A stretch of 28,897 bases of DNA from Clostridiales bacterium (GCA_004557125.1 SFET01000026.1:1-28897), one strand, 5' to 3'. Positions 1 to 7,020 are shown, numbered from the stretch's first letter. Numbers and translations: made by a program. Notes: a model not told the origin generated them from the sequence alone.

Positions 1-72
1 GAGGGCACGCCCAAAGAGGTGCGCGACAATCCCGCCGTCATCGCGGCGTATCTGGGGGTGGATGAAGAATGA
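1..72 (+). CDS. livG: LivG C-terminus (partial): branched-chain amino acid ABC transporter ATPase
   Basis: Only the last 23 codons and the stop are present; the 5' part lies before the window. The frame reads EGTPKEVRDNPAVIAAYLGV and then DEE, which is the usual C-terminal tail of LivG, the first of the two cytoplasmic ATPases of the LIV-type transporter. The stop codon overlaps the start of the next gene (ATGA at 69-72), the typical translational coupling of livG and livF. The permease genes livH/livM and the binding protein gene are expected further upstream but cannot be seen. The identification rests on the short tail plus the livF neighbour. Confidence 0.85.
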   Translation, partial: EGTPKEVRDNPAVIAAYLGVDEE

Positions 73-782
73 TTATGCTCAAAGTTACCGATCTGAGCGT
101 GCACTACGGCGGCATCGAGGCCCTCAAGGGCATCAGCTTCGAGGTCGGCCAGGGCCAGATCGTCACCCTCATCGGCGCAAACGGCGCCGGCAAGTCCACC
201 ACGCTGCGTGCGATCAGCGGCCTGGTGCGCCCCTCCTCGGGCAGTATCAACTTCATGGGCCGGGACATCACCGCGCTGAACTCCCAGAAGATCGTGGCCG
301 AGGGCATCGCCATGGTTCCCGAGGGACGCAGGGTGTTCGCTAACCTCACCGTCAAGGAGAACCTGAAGATCGGCGCGTACCTGCGCAAGGATCGCGATGA
401 GATCGAGGAGGGCATCAAGGACATCTACCGCCGCTTCCCCCGCCTGAAGGAGCGCGAGTGGCAGCTGGCCGGAACCCTGTCCGGCGGCGAGCAGCAGATG
501 CTGGCCGTGGGCCGCGCCATGATGGCCAAGCCCAAGCTGATGATGATGGACGAGCCGTCGCTGGGCCTGGCCCCGCTGGTGGTGAAGGACATCTTCTCCA
601 TCATCCGGGATCTCAAGAGCGAGGGCATCACCATCCTGCTGATTGAGCAGAACGCAAACGCCGCGCTGCGGTGCGCGGACGTGGGCTTCGTGCTGGAGAC
701 CGGCAGCATCACCATGACCGGCAGCGGTCAGGAGCTGCTGGCCAATGAGGACGTGAAGGCCGCGTATCTGGGTTCCAACTGA
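69..782 (+). CDS. livF: LivF: branched-chain amino acid ABC transporter ATP-binding protein
   Basis: A 237-aa ABC ATPase that powers uptake of leucine, isoleucine and valine (or related amino acids) with LivG and the LivHM permease. Visible motifs are Walker A GANGAGKS (residues 36-43), signature LSGGEQQ (137-143) and Walker B LMMMDEP (157-163). At the switch (H-loop) position the sequence is IEQN (192-195), with Gln in place of His. This is usual for LivF, where LivG carries EH. The C-terminus ends AAYLGSN, as in the family. The annotated ATG overlaps the livG stop; a second in-frame ATG lies two codons later at 75 and cannot be excluded. A terminator follows directly, so this is the last gene of the liv operon. 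Confidence 0.95.
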   Translation: MIMLKVTDLSVHYGGIEALKGISFEVGQGQIVTLIGANGAGKSTTLRAISGLVRPSSGSINFMGRDITALNSQKIVAEGIAMVPEGRRVFANLTVKENLKIGAYLRKDRDEIEEGIKDIYRRFPRLKEREWQLAGTLSGGEQQMLAVGRAMMAKPKLMMMDEPSLGLAPLVVKDIFSIIRDLKSEGITILLIEQNANAALRCADVGFVLETGSITMTGSGQELLANEDVKAAYLGSN

Positions 783-789
783 ACAATCG

Positions 790-820
790 ACCCGCCGTTC
801 AACCGGACAGCGGGTTTTCT
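790..820 (+). terminator. Rho-independent terminator of the liv operon
   Basis: The stem ACCCGC (790-795) pairs with GCGGGT (810-815) across a 14-nt loop and is followed by TTTTCTTAT. It begins 8 nt after the livF stop codon. Confidence 0.7.
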
Positions 821-882
821 TATGTCATCCAAGGCTCCCTTGTGTAAAACAGCAGTCGCGTCTCTGAAAGGGGGCTTTTGAG

Positions 883-959
883 TTTCGCCGGGATGCCCTC
901 ACCCCGCCGCATTGCAATTCCGGGCCTGCCTCGAAGCGATATATCGTTTTGAGACAGCC
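883..959. repeat. Interspersed two-module repeat, copy R1
   Basis: A degenerate copy of the repeat best seen at 24459-24536. Module A keeps TGCCCTCACCCCGCC at its right end (894-908), but the left arm has decayed. After a 22-nt spacer that contains GCAATT, module B reads TCGAAGC (931-937), an 8-nt loop, and GTTTTGAG (946-953), then ACAGCC. The shared segments and the fixed spacer link it to the copies at 4271 and 24459. It lies in the 238-nt gap between livF and the gene at 1021. Confidence 0.65.
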
Positions 960-968
960 CCTTTCTGC

Positions 969-998
969 TTGATATAAGGTTTGCTGCTGTGCTATACT
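969..998 (+). promoter_or_regulatory. Sigma-A-like promoter for the small gene pair
   Basis: -35 TTGATA (969-974), an 18-nt spacer and -10 TATACT (993-998), placed 22 nt before the ATG at 1021. The SD AGGAGG sits at 1007-1012, so the transcript leader is very short. Confidence 0.65.
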
Positions 999-1020
999 AT
1001 ATATAGAGGAGGCGATAAGC

Positions 1021-1293
1021 ATGATGTTCCCGTTTTTAACGCTGGATGACCAGACGGAAATCGTTCATTCCGAAATGCGTGCCGACGGCACGGTAAAGGT
1101 TTATTTGGAAAAACCGGACACAAAGGATTGCTTCCATTCCGCTGCCTGTATTCTCCCTGGCTACAAATGGCAGGATATTGAGGGCTTTACGCAGGAAGAG
1201 ATTTCCCGTTATCAGCAAGTGATTGAATCGACGGCCCACCTGATCCTCCGGTTTTCGCAGGAGGGAGGCTTCGACAGTGCCGCAGGTTTTTAA
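1021..1293 (+). CDS. Small conserved hypothetical protein, upstream partner of a DUF4160 gene
   Basis: A 90-aa acidic protein (MMFPFLTLDDQTEIVHSEM...EGGFDSAAGF) with no signal peptide or membrane segment. An ideal SD (AGGAGG, 8 nt before the ATG) and its own promoter show that it is expressed as the first gene of a pair. It overlaps the following DUF4160 reading frame by 17 nt, which suggests co-translation. I recall small proteins of this type next to DUF4160/DUF2442 genes, pairs often listed as candidate toxin-antitoxin modules. That function is an inference, and no catalytic motif is visible here. Base composition is clearly lower in GC than the neighbouring livF and mgtE, pointing to horizontal acquisition. 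Confidence 0.75.
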   Translation: MMFPFLTLDDQTEIVHSEMRADGTVKVYLEKPDTKDCFHSAACILPGYKWQDIEGFTQEEISRYQQVIESTAHLILRFSQEGGFDSAAGF

Positions 1294-1555
1294 AATCGGT
1301 CCATATTGGGTATATTTCTGGGCCAATGAAAGCGATCCTCTTGAACCTGTCCATGTTCATGTAACGGAAGGTGTGCCCAATAGCAACGGCACGAAAATTT
1401 GGATTACGAAGGCCGGAAAGTGCTATCTGTGCAACAACAATTCAAGAATTCCAGAACGTACACTCTGAAATATCATGGCAATTATCGAAGCACGCAGCGA
1501 AGAAGTCATTACAAAATGGGAAAACTTCTTCGGAGAAGCGCATTATTATTGTTAG
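1277..1555 (+). pseudogene. DUF4160 protein interrupted by an in-frame UGA
   Basis: From the GTG at 1277 the frame encodes 63 residues (VFKIGPYWVYFWANESDPLE, then PVHVHVTEG and KIWITKAGKCYLCNNNSRIP) before a TGA at 1466-1468. These are the hallmark segments of DUF4160. Without changing frame, reading past the TGA gives NIMAIIEARSEEVITKWENF followed by FGEAHYYC and a TAG at 1553-1555. This is the normal C-terminal helix of the family and would make a protein of 92 residues. At the stop position I expect Arg, so CGA to TGA is a plausible single transition. The product is therefore either a 63-aa truncated protein or inactive. A sequencing error is the main alternative; UGA recoding is unlikely because other genes here use UGA as a stop. 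The 17-nt overlap with the preceding gene is preserved. Confidence 0.8.
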
Positions 1556-1607
1556 ATCAAAGGCGGCACGTATCGTTTGGATATGTTCTGCTTTCATCAC
1601 AGGTCTC

Positions 1608-1689
1608 CATTATACCATGATTGTCGGCGTGCTGCACTTCGTGACCCGCCGACCCGGCCAAGCCTTCGGCTTGCCTAATCATTATACCA
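1608..1689. repeat. Pair of 10-bp direct repeats CATTATACCA
   Basis: CATTATACCA occurs at 1608-1617 and again at 1680-1689, 62 bp apart. The interval includes a small hairpin CAAGCC-TTC-GGCTTG (1659-1673). The 3' copy abuts the large palindrome at 1689-1734. The 209-nt interval between the DUF4160 relic and mgtE holds nothing else I can recognise. Confidence 0.45.
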
Positions 1690-1734
1690 CAACAGAGGAT
1701 TCGTTGCTCCTTCGGGCTACGAATCCTCTGTTGT
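1689..1734. terminator. Perfect 16-bp inverted repeat between convergent genes
   Basis: ACAACAGAGGATTCGT (1689-1704) and its exact complement ACGAATCCTCTGTTGT (1719-1734) enclose a 14-nt loop centred on CCTTCGGG. On the plus strand it is followed by TTTGTGG and could end the transcript of the DUF4160 pair. On the minus strand, downstream of mgtE, no U-tract follows. It may therefore be a mobile-type palindrome used as a one-sided terminator. The GAATCC/GGATTC core recurs in the hairpins at 23941 and 24036. Confidence 0.55.
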
Positions 1735-1764
1735 TTTGTGGACAGCAGATCTGTTCGGTATTCC

Positions 1765-3126
1765 TCAGACCTTCATAATCGTGGAGGCGAAGGTGAACAG
1801 CACGGTCAGGGAGGCCGCGTCCACCAGGGTGGTGATGATGGGACTCGCCATCAGGGCCGGGTCGAGGTGAATCGCCTTGGCCAGCAGCGGCAGCGTGCAG
1901 CCGATGGACTTGGCGATGATGATGGTGAAGAACATCGCCAGCGACACCACGAAGGCCACGGTCTTGTCGTAAGGCGTGAAGAACCAGATGCGCAGGAAGT
2001 TCACCAGCGCCAGCACCACGCCCAGAATCAGCGCCACGCGAACCTCCTTCCACAGAACCTTGCCGATGTCCCTCAGCTCGATCTCACCCAGCGCAAGACC
2101 GCGGATGGCCAGCGTGGAGGCCTGCGCACCGCAGTTGCCGCCGGTGTCCATCAGCATCGGGATGCAGGCGGTGAGCGCCACGCCGATGCCCGCCGCACTG
2201 GAGAGCACGGTTTCAAAATGGGTGATGATCATGCCCGTGAAGGTGGCCGAGATCATCAGAATCAGCAGCCAGGGCAGGCGGTTCTTGGCCAGCTTGAACA
2301 CGCTGGTCTTGAGGTACTCGTCGTCGGAGGGCAGCATTGCGGCCATCTTTTCAAAGTCCTCGGTGTTCTCCTCTTCGATGACGTCCACGATGTCGTCGAC
2401 GGTGATGATGCCCACCAGGCGATCCTCGTGATCGACCACCGGGATGGACAGCAGGTCGTACTTGCGGACGGTGTCGGCGACGACCTCCTGGTCGTCGGTG
2501 GTGTGCACGGAGATGACCTGGGTGTTCATCAGGTCCTCCACCACCCGGTCGTCCGTGGCCAGCAGCAGCTTGCGCAGACCCACCGTGCCCAGGAGCTTGC
2601 GGCTGTCATCCAGAATGTACAGGGTGTTGATGGTCTCCTTGTCCACGCCCGTGCGGCGAATCTCCGCCATGGCCTGGCCCACCGTGGTGCCCAGGTGGAA
2701 CTCCATGTACTCGATGGTCATGATCGAGCCTGCGCTGTTCTCCGGATAGCGCAGGAACTGGTTGATCAGCTGGCGCTTCTTCTCGTCGCAGCCCTGCAGC
2801 ATGCGCTTGACCACGCCCGCGGGCAGCTCCTCGAGGAAGTCCACCGCGTCGTCGATGAACATGTCGTCGATCAGCTTGATGGCCTCGGAATCGTCCATGG
2901 CCTCCATGATGCGGGTGCGCTGGTCGTTGTCCATGTAGGAAAAGACCTCCGCAGAGATGTCCTTCGGCAGCAGCCGGAACACCACCAGCATCTTTTCATT
3001 GTCCAGCGTCTCCAGATATTCCGCAATGTCAACTTCGTTGAGCATGTTGAGAGCGCCGCGCAGCTCGGCCTTCTTGCCGCCCGCAAGCAGCGCGTCCAGA
3101 CGGGATTTGATGCGATCGAAATCCAT
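1765..3126 (-). CDS. mgtE: MgtE: magnesium transporter
   Basis: A 453-aa Mg2+ channel/transporter of the inner membrane. Domain order is classic: an alpha-helical N domain (about 1-130); two CBS domains (about 137-194 and 200-256) that sense cytosolic Mg2+; then a five-helix membrane domain (about 285-450). Signature segments are PMLMDTGGNCGAQAS (323-337) and DPALMASPIITTLVD (422-436), the latter ending in the pore Asp. Length matches the family (about 450). The ATG at 3126 was chosen because AGGGAGG lies 9 nt before it. An ATG three codons earlier abuts the SD, and the frame open to 3249 has no SD. A promoter at 3565-3593 implies an unusually long 5' leader. The gene converges on the small DUF4160 pair. 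Confidence 0.95.
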   Translation of the reverse strand: MDFDRIKSRLDALLAGGKKAELRGALNMLNEVDIAEYLETLDNEKMLVVFRLLPKDISAEVFSYMDNDQRTRIMEAMDDSEAIKLIDDMFIDDAVDFLEELPAGVVKRMLQGCDEKKRQLINQFLRYPENSAGSIMTIEYMEFHLGTTVGQAMAEIRRTGVDKETINTLYILDDSRKLLGTVGLRKLLLATDDRVVEDLMNTQVISVHTTDDQEVVADTVRKYDLLSIPVVDHEDRLVGIITVDDIVDVIEEENTEDFEKMAAMLPSDDEYLKTSVFKLAKNRLPWLLILMISATFTGMIITHFETVLSSAAGIGVALTACIPMLMDTGGNCGAQASTLAIRGLALGEIELRDIGKVLWKEVRVALILGVVLALVNFLRIWFFTPYDKTVAFVVSLAMFFTIIIAKSIGCTLPLLAKAIHLDPALMASPIITTLVDAASLTVLFTFASTIMKV

Positions 3127-3558
3127 TGGCTTCATCCTCCCTTTCAGTTTGTATTCCCGGATTGGAACCAACTGTGCGTTCCACACAGAAAAGCGGCGAA
3201 AACACAGCCGGAGATCGCGTTCGCGCAAAAAATGCGCAGAACAAACCATCCCACGGGCAGAACTCGCCTATCGGTGTGACGTTCGGATTTTGTGTGAAGA
3301 ATGAAGGCATACCCGAAACGGTGCTTTCAGCGCCGGTCTGCCGCATCCGCAGACCGCGCTGCGAAAGTCAGCGCAGGCGCAAACGGCCTGAGCGCGGCTT
3401 CCCTGCACGGAAAGTGTCAGCGGCGCAGCGATGAACGCACGCTTCGAGGCACGCCATCAGCCGACATACTTCTTCCGCCGTCGTCCATGCTTTGCCACCT
3501 CCCATAACAAATTTGGTAAAAAGATTGGCTTTGGGTTCCGCAAGAGAACAGAAACCCT
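3127..3558 (-). promoter_or_regulatory. Long structured 5' leader of mgtE
   Basis: About 430 nt separate the predicted transcription start from the mgtE ATG. The leader contains a 5'-proximal weak stem (GGGTT/AACCC near 3558-3534) and a short reading frame with good SD (3417-3488). It also has a long imperfect hairpin at 3324-3367 whose arms read CTTTC-AGCGC-GGTCTGC and GCAGACC-GCGCT-GAAAG with two small bulges. A CAGTTGG/CAAACTG stem lies near 3143-3172, immediately before the SD. Long leaders of mgtE genes are often M-box Mg2+ riboswitches, but I do not see the M-box core here. The class of any RNA switch is therefore unassigned. Confidence 0.5.
3417..3488 (-). CDS. Possible 23-codon leader peptide upstream of mgtE
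   Basis: ATG at 3488 is preceded by GGGAGGTG, with 9 nt between GGAGG and the start, which is a good ribosome binding site. The frame reads MDDGGRSMSADGVPRS and then VRSSLRR before a TGA. It lies about 70 nt into the predicted mgtE leader and ends just before the large hairpin at 3324-3367. The N-terminal Asp-Asp is notable because acidic or proline-rich N-termini make the MgtL leader peptide of enterobacteria Mg2+-sensitive. Whether this peptide is made is unknown; it could be a chance frame. Confidence 0.3.
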   Translation of the reverse strand: MDDGGRSMSADGVPRSVRSSLRR

Positions 3559-3564
3559 AATATT

Positions 3565-3593
3565 ATGATAGTCCGAAACCGGCCTCCCGTCAA
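3565..3593 (-). promoter_or_regulatory. Sigma-A-like promoter for mgtE
   Basis: On the minus strand: -35 TTGACG (3593-3588), a 17-nt spacer, -10 TATCAT (3570-3565). It lies 17 nt beyond the stop of the preceding HAD gene. It would start transcription near 3558, about 430 nt before the mgtE start codon. Confidence 0.6.
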
Positions 3594-3609
3594 GCCATCA
3601 ACGAAATTT

Positions 3610-4185
3610 TTACGCCATTTTTTGCGGCCAGTCCCAGTCCATGAGGCGGTCGCCCTTCACCATCACGGCATGCTCGGCGAGGGCCGCCAGCGGATCGTCG
3701 GAGTGGGAGTCGGAGTAGAAGGTCTCGATCTTTCCGTCGGGAAAGACCTCGTAGAAGCGGCGCACCTTCTCCTGTCCGTGGCAGTTCAGGCCGGAAAACA
3801 TGCCGGTATGCCTGTCCACCGGCGAACCCATGGCGCAGGAGATTCCCAGCTTGTCGCAGGCGGGCTGGATCAGGAAGATGGGGGATGCGGAGATCACCAC
3901 ATCGTCCGGACGATGGGTTTCGGCATAGAAGGGCTTGATGCGGCCGAAATTCTTCCGCCAGAAGGCCTCCACCGCCGCGTCCACATCGTCGATGCGGCGC
4001 AAAAAGCCCAGCATGCGCTGCTTGAAGTCCTGCTTTTTGCGTTTTTTCAAGAGGAACAGCAGGCCGTTGACCGCCTGTGCGGGAATATCCAGCCACATCC
4101 TCGGATAGTGGCCCAGGCAATAGGCGAAGAAGCGCGCCGTGCTGTCGCCCCGCAGGATGGTGTTGTCAAAGTCATACACGTTCAT
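3610..4185 (-). CDS. HAD-IB family phosphatase (SerB-like)
   Basis: A 191-aa cytoplasmic phosphatase of the haloacid dehalogenase superfamily, subfamily IB, which includes phosphoserine phosphatase and phosphatidylglycerophosphatase C-like enzymes. Motif I is DFDNT (5-9), with nucleophile Asp5 and Asp7. Motif II is ISASP (98-102), motif III has Lys140 in GQEKVRRF, and motif IV is DSHSDD (159-164). The start at 4185 follows GGGGGAAG at good spacing; an upstream in-frame start at 4212 would remove this SD and add a non-conserved tail. The substrate cannot be deduced from the sequence. It has its own strong promoter, and the mgtE promoter lies directly behind it, so it is probably a single-gene unit. 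Confidence 0.85.
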   Translation of the reverse strand: MNVYDFDNTILRGDSTARFFAYCLGHYPRMWLDIPAQAVNGLLFLLKKRKKQDFKQRMLGFLRRIDDVDAAVEAFWRKNFGRIKPFYAETHRPDDVVISASPIFLIQPACDKLGISCAMGSPVDRHTGMFSGLNCHGQEKVRRFYEVFPDGKIETFYSDSHSDDPLAALAEHAVMVKGDRLMDWDWPQKMA

Positions 4186-4218
4186 AGTCTTCCCCCGAAT
4201 CGCTCTTTGCATGTTTCC

Positions 4219-4247
4219 AATTTAGCACAGCCGGTGGCGGGTGTCAA
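4219..4247 (-). promoter_or_regulatory. Strong sigma-A-like promoter for the HAD phosphatase
   Basis: Minus strand: consensus -35 TTGACA (4247-4242), a 17-nt spacer ending in TGTGC, and -10 TAAATT (4224-4219). The TGC just before the -10 makes it an extended -10 promoter. The start codon is 34 nt downstream of the -10. Confidence 0.75.
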
Positions 4248-4270
4248 GAAAAAGCAATTCATGCGAAAAT

Positions 4271-4349
4271 GTAGGGCGGGGTGCCCTCACCCCGCCGCAC
4301 AAAAAAATGAGGGGCGAACTCAAAACGATACAGTTCTGAGTTCGCCCCT
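4271..4349. repeat. Interspersed two-module repeat, copy R2
   Basis: Module A (4271-4296) is intact: stem GGCGGGGTG / CACCCCGCC with a CCCT loop, preceded by GTAG. After a 23-nt spacer, module B carries TCAAAAC (4320-4326), a 6-nt loop and GTTCTGAG (4333-4340), embedded in a longer stem. In this copy module B works as the terminator of the gene at 4367-6001. Confidence 0.8.
4301..4349 (-). terminator. Rho-independent terminator of the YARHG protein gene
   Basis: Minus strand: a 13-bp perfect stem between AGGGGCGAACTCA (4349-4337) and TGAGTTCGCCCCT (4322-4310), followed by CATTTTTTTG (to 4300). It starts 17 nt after the stop codon at 4367 and is one of the strongest terminators in the window. 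Confidence 0.9.
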
Positions 4350-4366
4350 TACATAGGAACTGTGTT

Positions 4367-6001
4367 TTAGCCCTCCAGACCCTTGATGGTCTCCACATTG
4401 GCCATCTCGATGCTGTTCAGGCTGTTGTAGTCGAAGTTCGGGTCGGCGGTGTACCAGCTCTTGCTGCCGAAGTAGGTCTGGTACTTCTCCTTCTGGAAGG
4501 GATAGCCGTGGCGGGCGAGGATCTCGTTGCGCATCAGCGCCAGGGTCTCCTTATCGTACTGCTTCAGCTCCTCCTTGCTGTACAGGCGCTTGTCGCTGTC
4601 GGGCAGCAGATATTCGCTCTCCGCATCGGCTTCCTCCTCGACGGGCGCTTCGGTCGGCTCCACCTCGACGGGCACTTCGGTCGGCTCTGCCTCGACGGGT
4701 TCCTGGGCGTTGGCTTCCTCGTCGGGCGCGAGGGGGATCAGGTTGAGCTGGGCGCCGCCCGCATAGGCGGGGTCGCAGGCCGGACACACGGCGAATTCGC
4801 TTCCGTTGAACTCGTCCACGTCGCCGCTCACAAGATCGATGCGCAGCAGGCGGTCGCCGGTGCGCAGATAGACCTTCTCGCCGGTCAGGTTCAGCTGCAT
4901 GCCGAACTCGAGATAGGCGGAGGGGAGGTAGGCCAGCACGCGCTCCTCGCCGGCATTGTCGCGGTAGATCAACCGCACGGTGGTGTCCAGTGCATCGTCC
5001 CAGAACACATCCTGCACATCGGAGCCCATGTAGATCAGGCCGTCGTCGGTCAGCAGGGAGGGGGTGTACCAGGCCTCGTAGGCGAGGGTCGCGTCGATGT
5101 TCTCGACGTTGACGAAGCGGGAGCTGGCGAAGTCGCCCTCGCTGTCGCCCAGGGAGGCGTAGATGTTCTCGCCGTCGGTCTGGATGGCGTTGATGATGAC
5201 GGTGAACTCCTGGTCCTCCTTGTAGAGGCTGCTGTGGTAGTTCGGCGTACCGTTGACCTTGGTCTCCAGCAGATTGCCCTCCAGATCGTAGAGCATGAAG
5301 TTGGAGAAGTCGTAGGCGTACACGGAATTCTGGAAGCAGGAGGCCACGGCGATGCGGCCGTTGCAGATGGCCATGTGCGCCTGACCGTTGCCCAAGCCGG
5401 AGATCAGCTCGGTCACGTTGCCGCCGTCCAAGTCCATGCGGAATACGCTGGCGCCGCTCGTGTAGCTGGTGGTGTAGCGGGATTCGCCGTCCACACCGCC
5501 CCAGCCCTGGGCGATGGTCTCGTATTCGCCGCCCACGCCGCTGTTTCCGATGTAGTAGATGTGGCCGCCGTACACGGTCATATCCTGATAGCCGTTGAAG
5601 GTATCGTAGAGGGAGTAGTTGTAGTCATTGGAGAACGCATAGTCCATGCCGCGGCGCAGGGGCGCGCCGATCTCGGTGATGTTGCCGTCGGCATCCACCG
5701 CGCACAGCGTGTCCAGATATTCCTCGGCAAATTCGTCGTCGCCCACGGTCTCGCTGGAGACGAAGTACAGCATGCCGTCCACGCACTGCAGATAGCGCAC
5801 CTCACCCTCGACGAGGGTCTCCAGCGCGCCGTCGACGTCCATGCGCTGCAGGCCGTTCAGGGAGAAGTAGAGCTCGTCCTCCGCGCCGGTCGCGGCGATG
5901 CCGCCGGAGCAGATGTTGCCGGGGAGGGTGTCCATTTCGGCCAGGGCCGTGCCGCACAGCGCCAGCAGGGCCACGAGGATCCAGGTGATGCACATTTTCA
6001 T
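4367..6001 (-). CDS. Secreted DUF5050-like propeller protein with C-terminal YARHG domain
   Basis: A 544-aa exported protein. The signal peptide is MKMCITWILVALLALCGTALA with an ALA-E cleavage site; there is no lipobox. Residues about 30-420 are built of repeated strands such as FRMDLDGGNVTEL and LLRIDLVSGDVDEF, resembling the DUF5050 beta-propeller. Then follows an acidic Pro/Glu linker (about 425-470) with repeats of EPTE[VA]PVE, and a YARHG domain (about 472-544) with its signature RNEILARHG (491-499) and SWY. YARHG domains are extracellular and probably bind cell wall or ligands, but their precise role is unknown. The ATG at 6001 follows GGAGAGAATGGT; the frame open further upstream overlaps the next gene and is spurious. 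It lies 77 nt after the nucleotidyltransferase gene, so co-transcription is possible. A strong terminator follows. Confidence 0.85.
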   Translation of the reverse strand: MKMCITWILVALLALCGTALAEMDTLPGNICSGGIAATGAEDELYFSLNGLQRMDVDGALETLVEGEVRYLQCVDGMLYFVSSETVGDDEFAEEYLDTLCAVDADGNITEIGAPLRRGMDYAFSNDYNYSLYDTFNGYQDMTVYGGHIYYIGNSGVGGEYETIAQGWGGVDGESRYTTSYTSGASVFRMDLDGGNVTELISGLGNGQAHMAICNGRIAVASCFQNSVYAYDFSNFMLYDLEGNLLETKVNGTPNYHSSLYKEDQEFTVIINAIQTDGENIYASLGDSEGDFASSRFVNVENIDATLAYEAWYTPSLLTDDGLIYMGSDVQDVFWDDALDTTVRLIYRDNAGEERVLAYLPSAYLEFGMQLNLTGEKVYLRTGDRLLRIDLVSGDVDEFNGSEFAVCPACDPAYAGGAQLNLIPLAPDEEANAQEPVEAEPTEVPVEVEPTEAPVEEEADAESEYLLPDSDKRLYSKEELKQYDKETLALMRNEILARHGYPFQKEKYQTYFGSKSWYTADPNFDYNSLNSIEMANVETIKGLEG

Positions 6002-6078
6002 ACCATTCTCTCCGATTCTGTATGTTTTACCTTGGTTGGACGCGGCTTTTGGGAAAAAGTTGCAGTTTCTGCCGGATT

Positions 6079-6987
6079 TTACCAGAGCTTTTCGGGATAG
6101 AGGTTCTTTTGTCGCATTTCCGCCATGGCGGCCTGCACCTTGGGCAGATCCTCCCGGTAGGTCACGCCGTACCAGCGCTCGCCGGTCTCCAGCACGCGTA
6201 CCCGGGCCTTGCCCTCGCGAATCAGTGCGTCGGGCACGCTGGGCAGATAGAACTCTGCCTTCAGCGGGTTCTCCACGGCCCTGGTGCGCAGGAAGTGGCA
6301 GAAGCGCTGCCGCATCTCGTCCAGAATGCCGTGATGGAAGGCCCACAGGTTCATGGAGACCAGCGTGCCGGCGGGGATGAAGCTGAAGTTTTCGCCGTCC
6401 TCGGTGAAGGCGGCGCCGCCATCGCTGGGAGAGATGCGGGTGCGCTCGTCGATGGAGGTCAGCATGCCGTTTTCGTCCACGCCGCACACGCCCCGGGACA
6501 CGGTGCCGTTCTCGGTGAGGGTGTTTTCGATGCGGTAGCCCACCATGGCGTGGTCGCAGGCATCGTGGGAGGCGGTGAGGAAGTCGCAGGCGGCGCGAAA
6601 TGCGCCGGGACCGTAGTAGTCGTCGGCGTTGATGGCGGCGAAGTTGCCCTCGATGGCGTCGGCGGCGCAGAGCACGGCGTGGGCGGTGCCCCAAGGCTTC
6701 GTGCGGCCCTCCGGCACAGCAAAGCCCTCCGGCAGGCGGTCGAGGGTCTGATAGGCGTAGACCAGCTCGGCGTGCTGCGCGATGCGGTCGCCGATGGCGG
6801 CGCGGAAGTCGGCCTCCATCTCCGGCTTGATGACGCACACGATGCGGCCGAAGCCGGCCTTGAGCGCATCGTAGATGGAATAATCGATGATGACGTGTCC
6901 ACGGTCATCCACGGGGGTGATCTGCTTGCAGCCGCCGAACCGGCTGCCCAGTCCCGCCGCCATGATGACGAGGGTCGGTTTGTTCAT
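6079..6987 (-). CDS. Sugar-phosphate nucleotidyltransferase-like protein
   Basis: A 302-aa member of the nucleotidyltransferase (GalU/RmlA-like) superfamily, which joins a sugar 1-phosphate to an NTP with release of pyrophosphate. The N-terminal nucleotide loop AAGLGSRFGG (10-19) is followed by the expected Lys21. The sequence PWGTAHAV and the metal-binding region INADDYYG are also present. The C-terminal part has no added LbH repeats. The substrate sugar is not determined; relatives in Clostridia are usually annotated simply as nucleotidyltransferases. SD AAAGGAA lies upstream of the ATG at 6987. Only about 33 nt separate it from the luxS operon terminator, and I see no separate promoter, so partial read-through may drive it. 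Confidence 0.85.
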   Translation of the reverse strand: MNKPTLVIMAAGLGSRFGGCKQITPVDDRGHVIIDYSIYDALKAGFGRIVCVIKPEMEADFRAAIGDRIAQHAELVYAYQTLDRLPEGFAVPEGRTKPWGTAHAVLCAADAIEGNFAAINADDYYGPGAFRAACDFLTASHDACDHAMVGYRIENTLTENGTVSRGVCGVDENGMLTSIDERTRISPSDGGAAFTEDGENFSFIPAGTLVSMNLWAFHHGILDEMRQRFCHFLRTRAVENPLKAEFYLPSVPDALIREGKARVRVLETGERWYGVTYREDLPKVQAAMAEMRQKNLYPEKLW

Positions 6988-7020
6988 GTTGGTTCGTTCC
7001 TTTCTGTGGGAGCGTGGGGC

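Noticed and set aside
192..195. Missing H-loop histidine in LivF (position in amino acids, 192-195)
   Set aside because: Gln at this position is common in the LivF branch, so it is not an anomaly of this gene.
1466..1468. UGA recoding or selenocysteine at the DUF4160 stop
   Set aside because: livF, mgtE, helD and others end in UGA normally, no SECIS-like stem follows, and the expected residue is Arg.
1371..1778. 135-codon plus-strand frame across the DUF4160 relic and palindrome
   Set aside because: It is out of frame with the recognised DUF4160 segments, has no SD and runs through a terminator-like palindrome.
3127..3558. M-box riboswitch upstream of mgtE
   Set aside because: I looked for the conserved GGTGAGGCTCC-type core on the minus strand and did not see it. 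A covariance search would be decisive.
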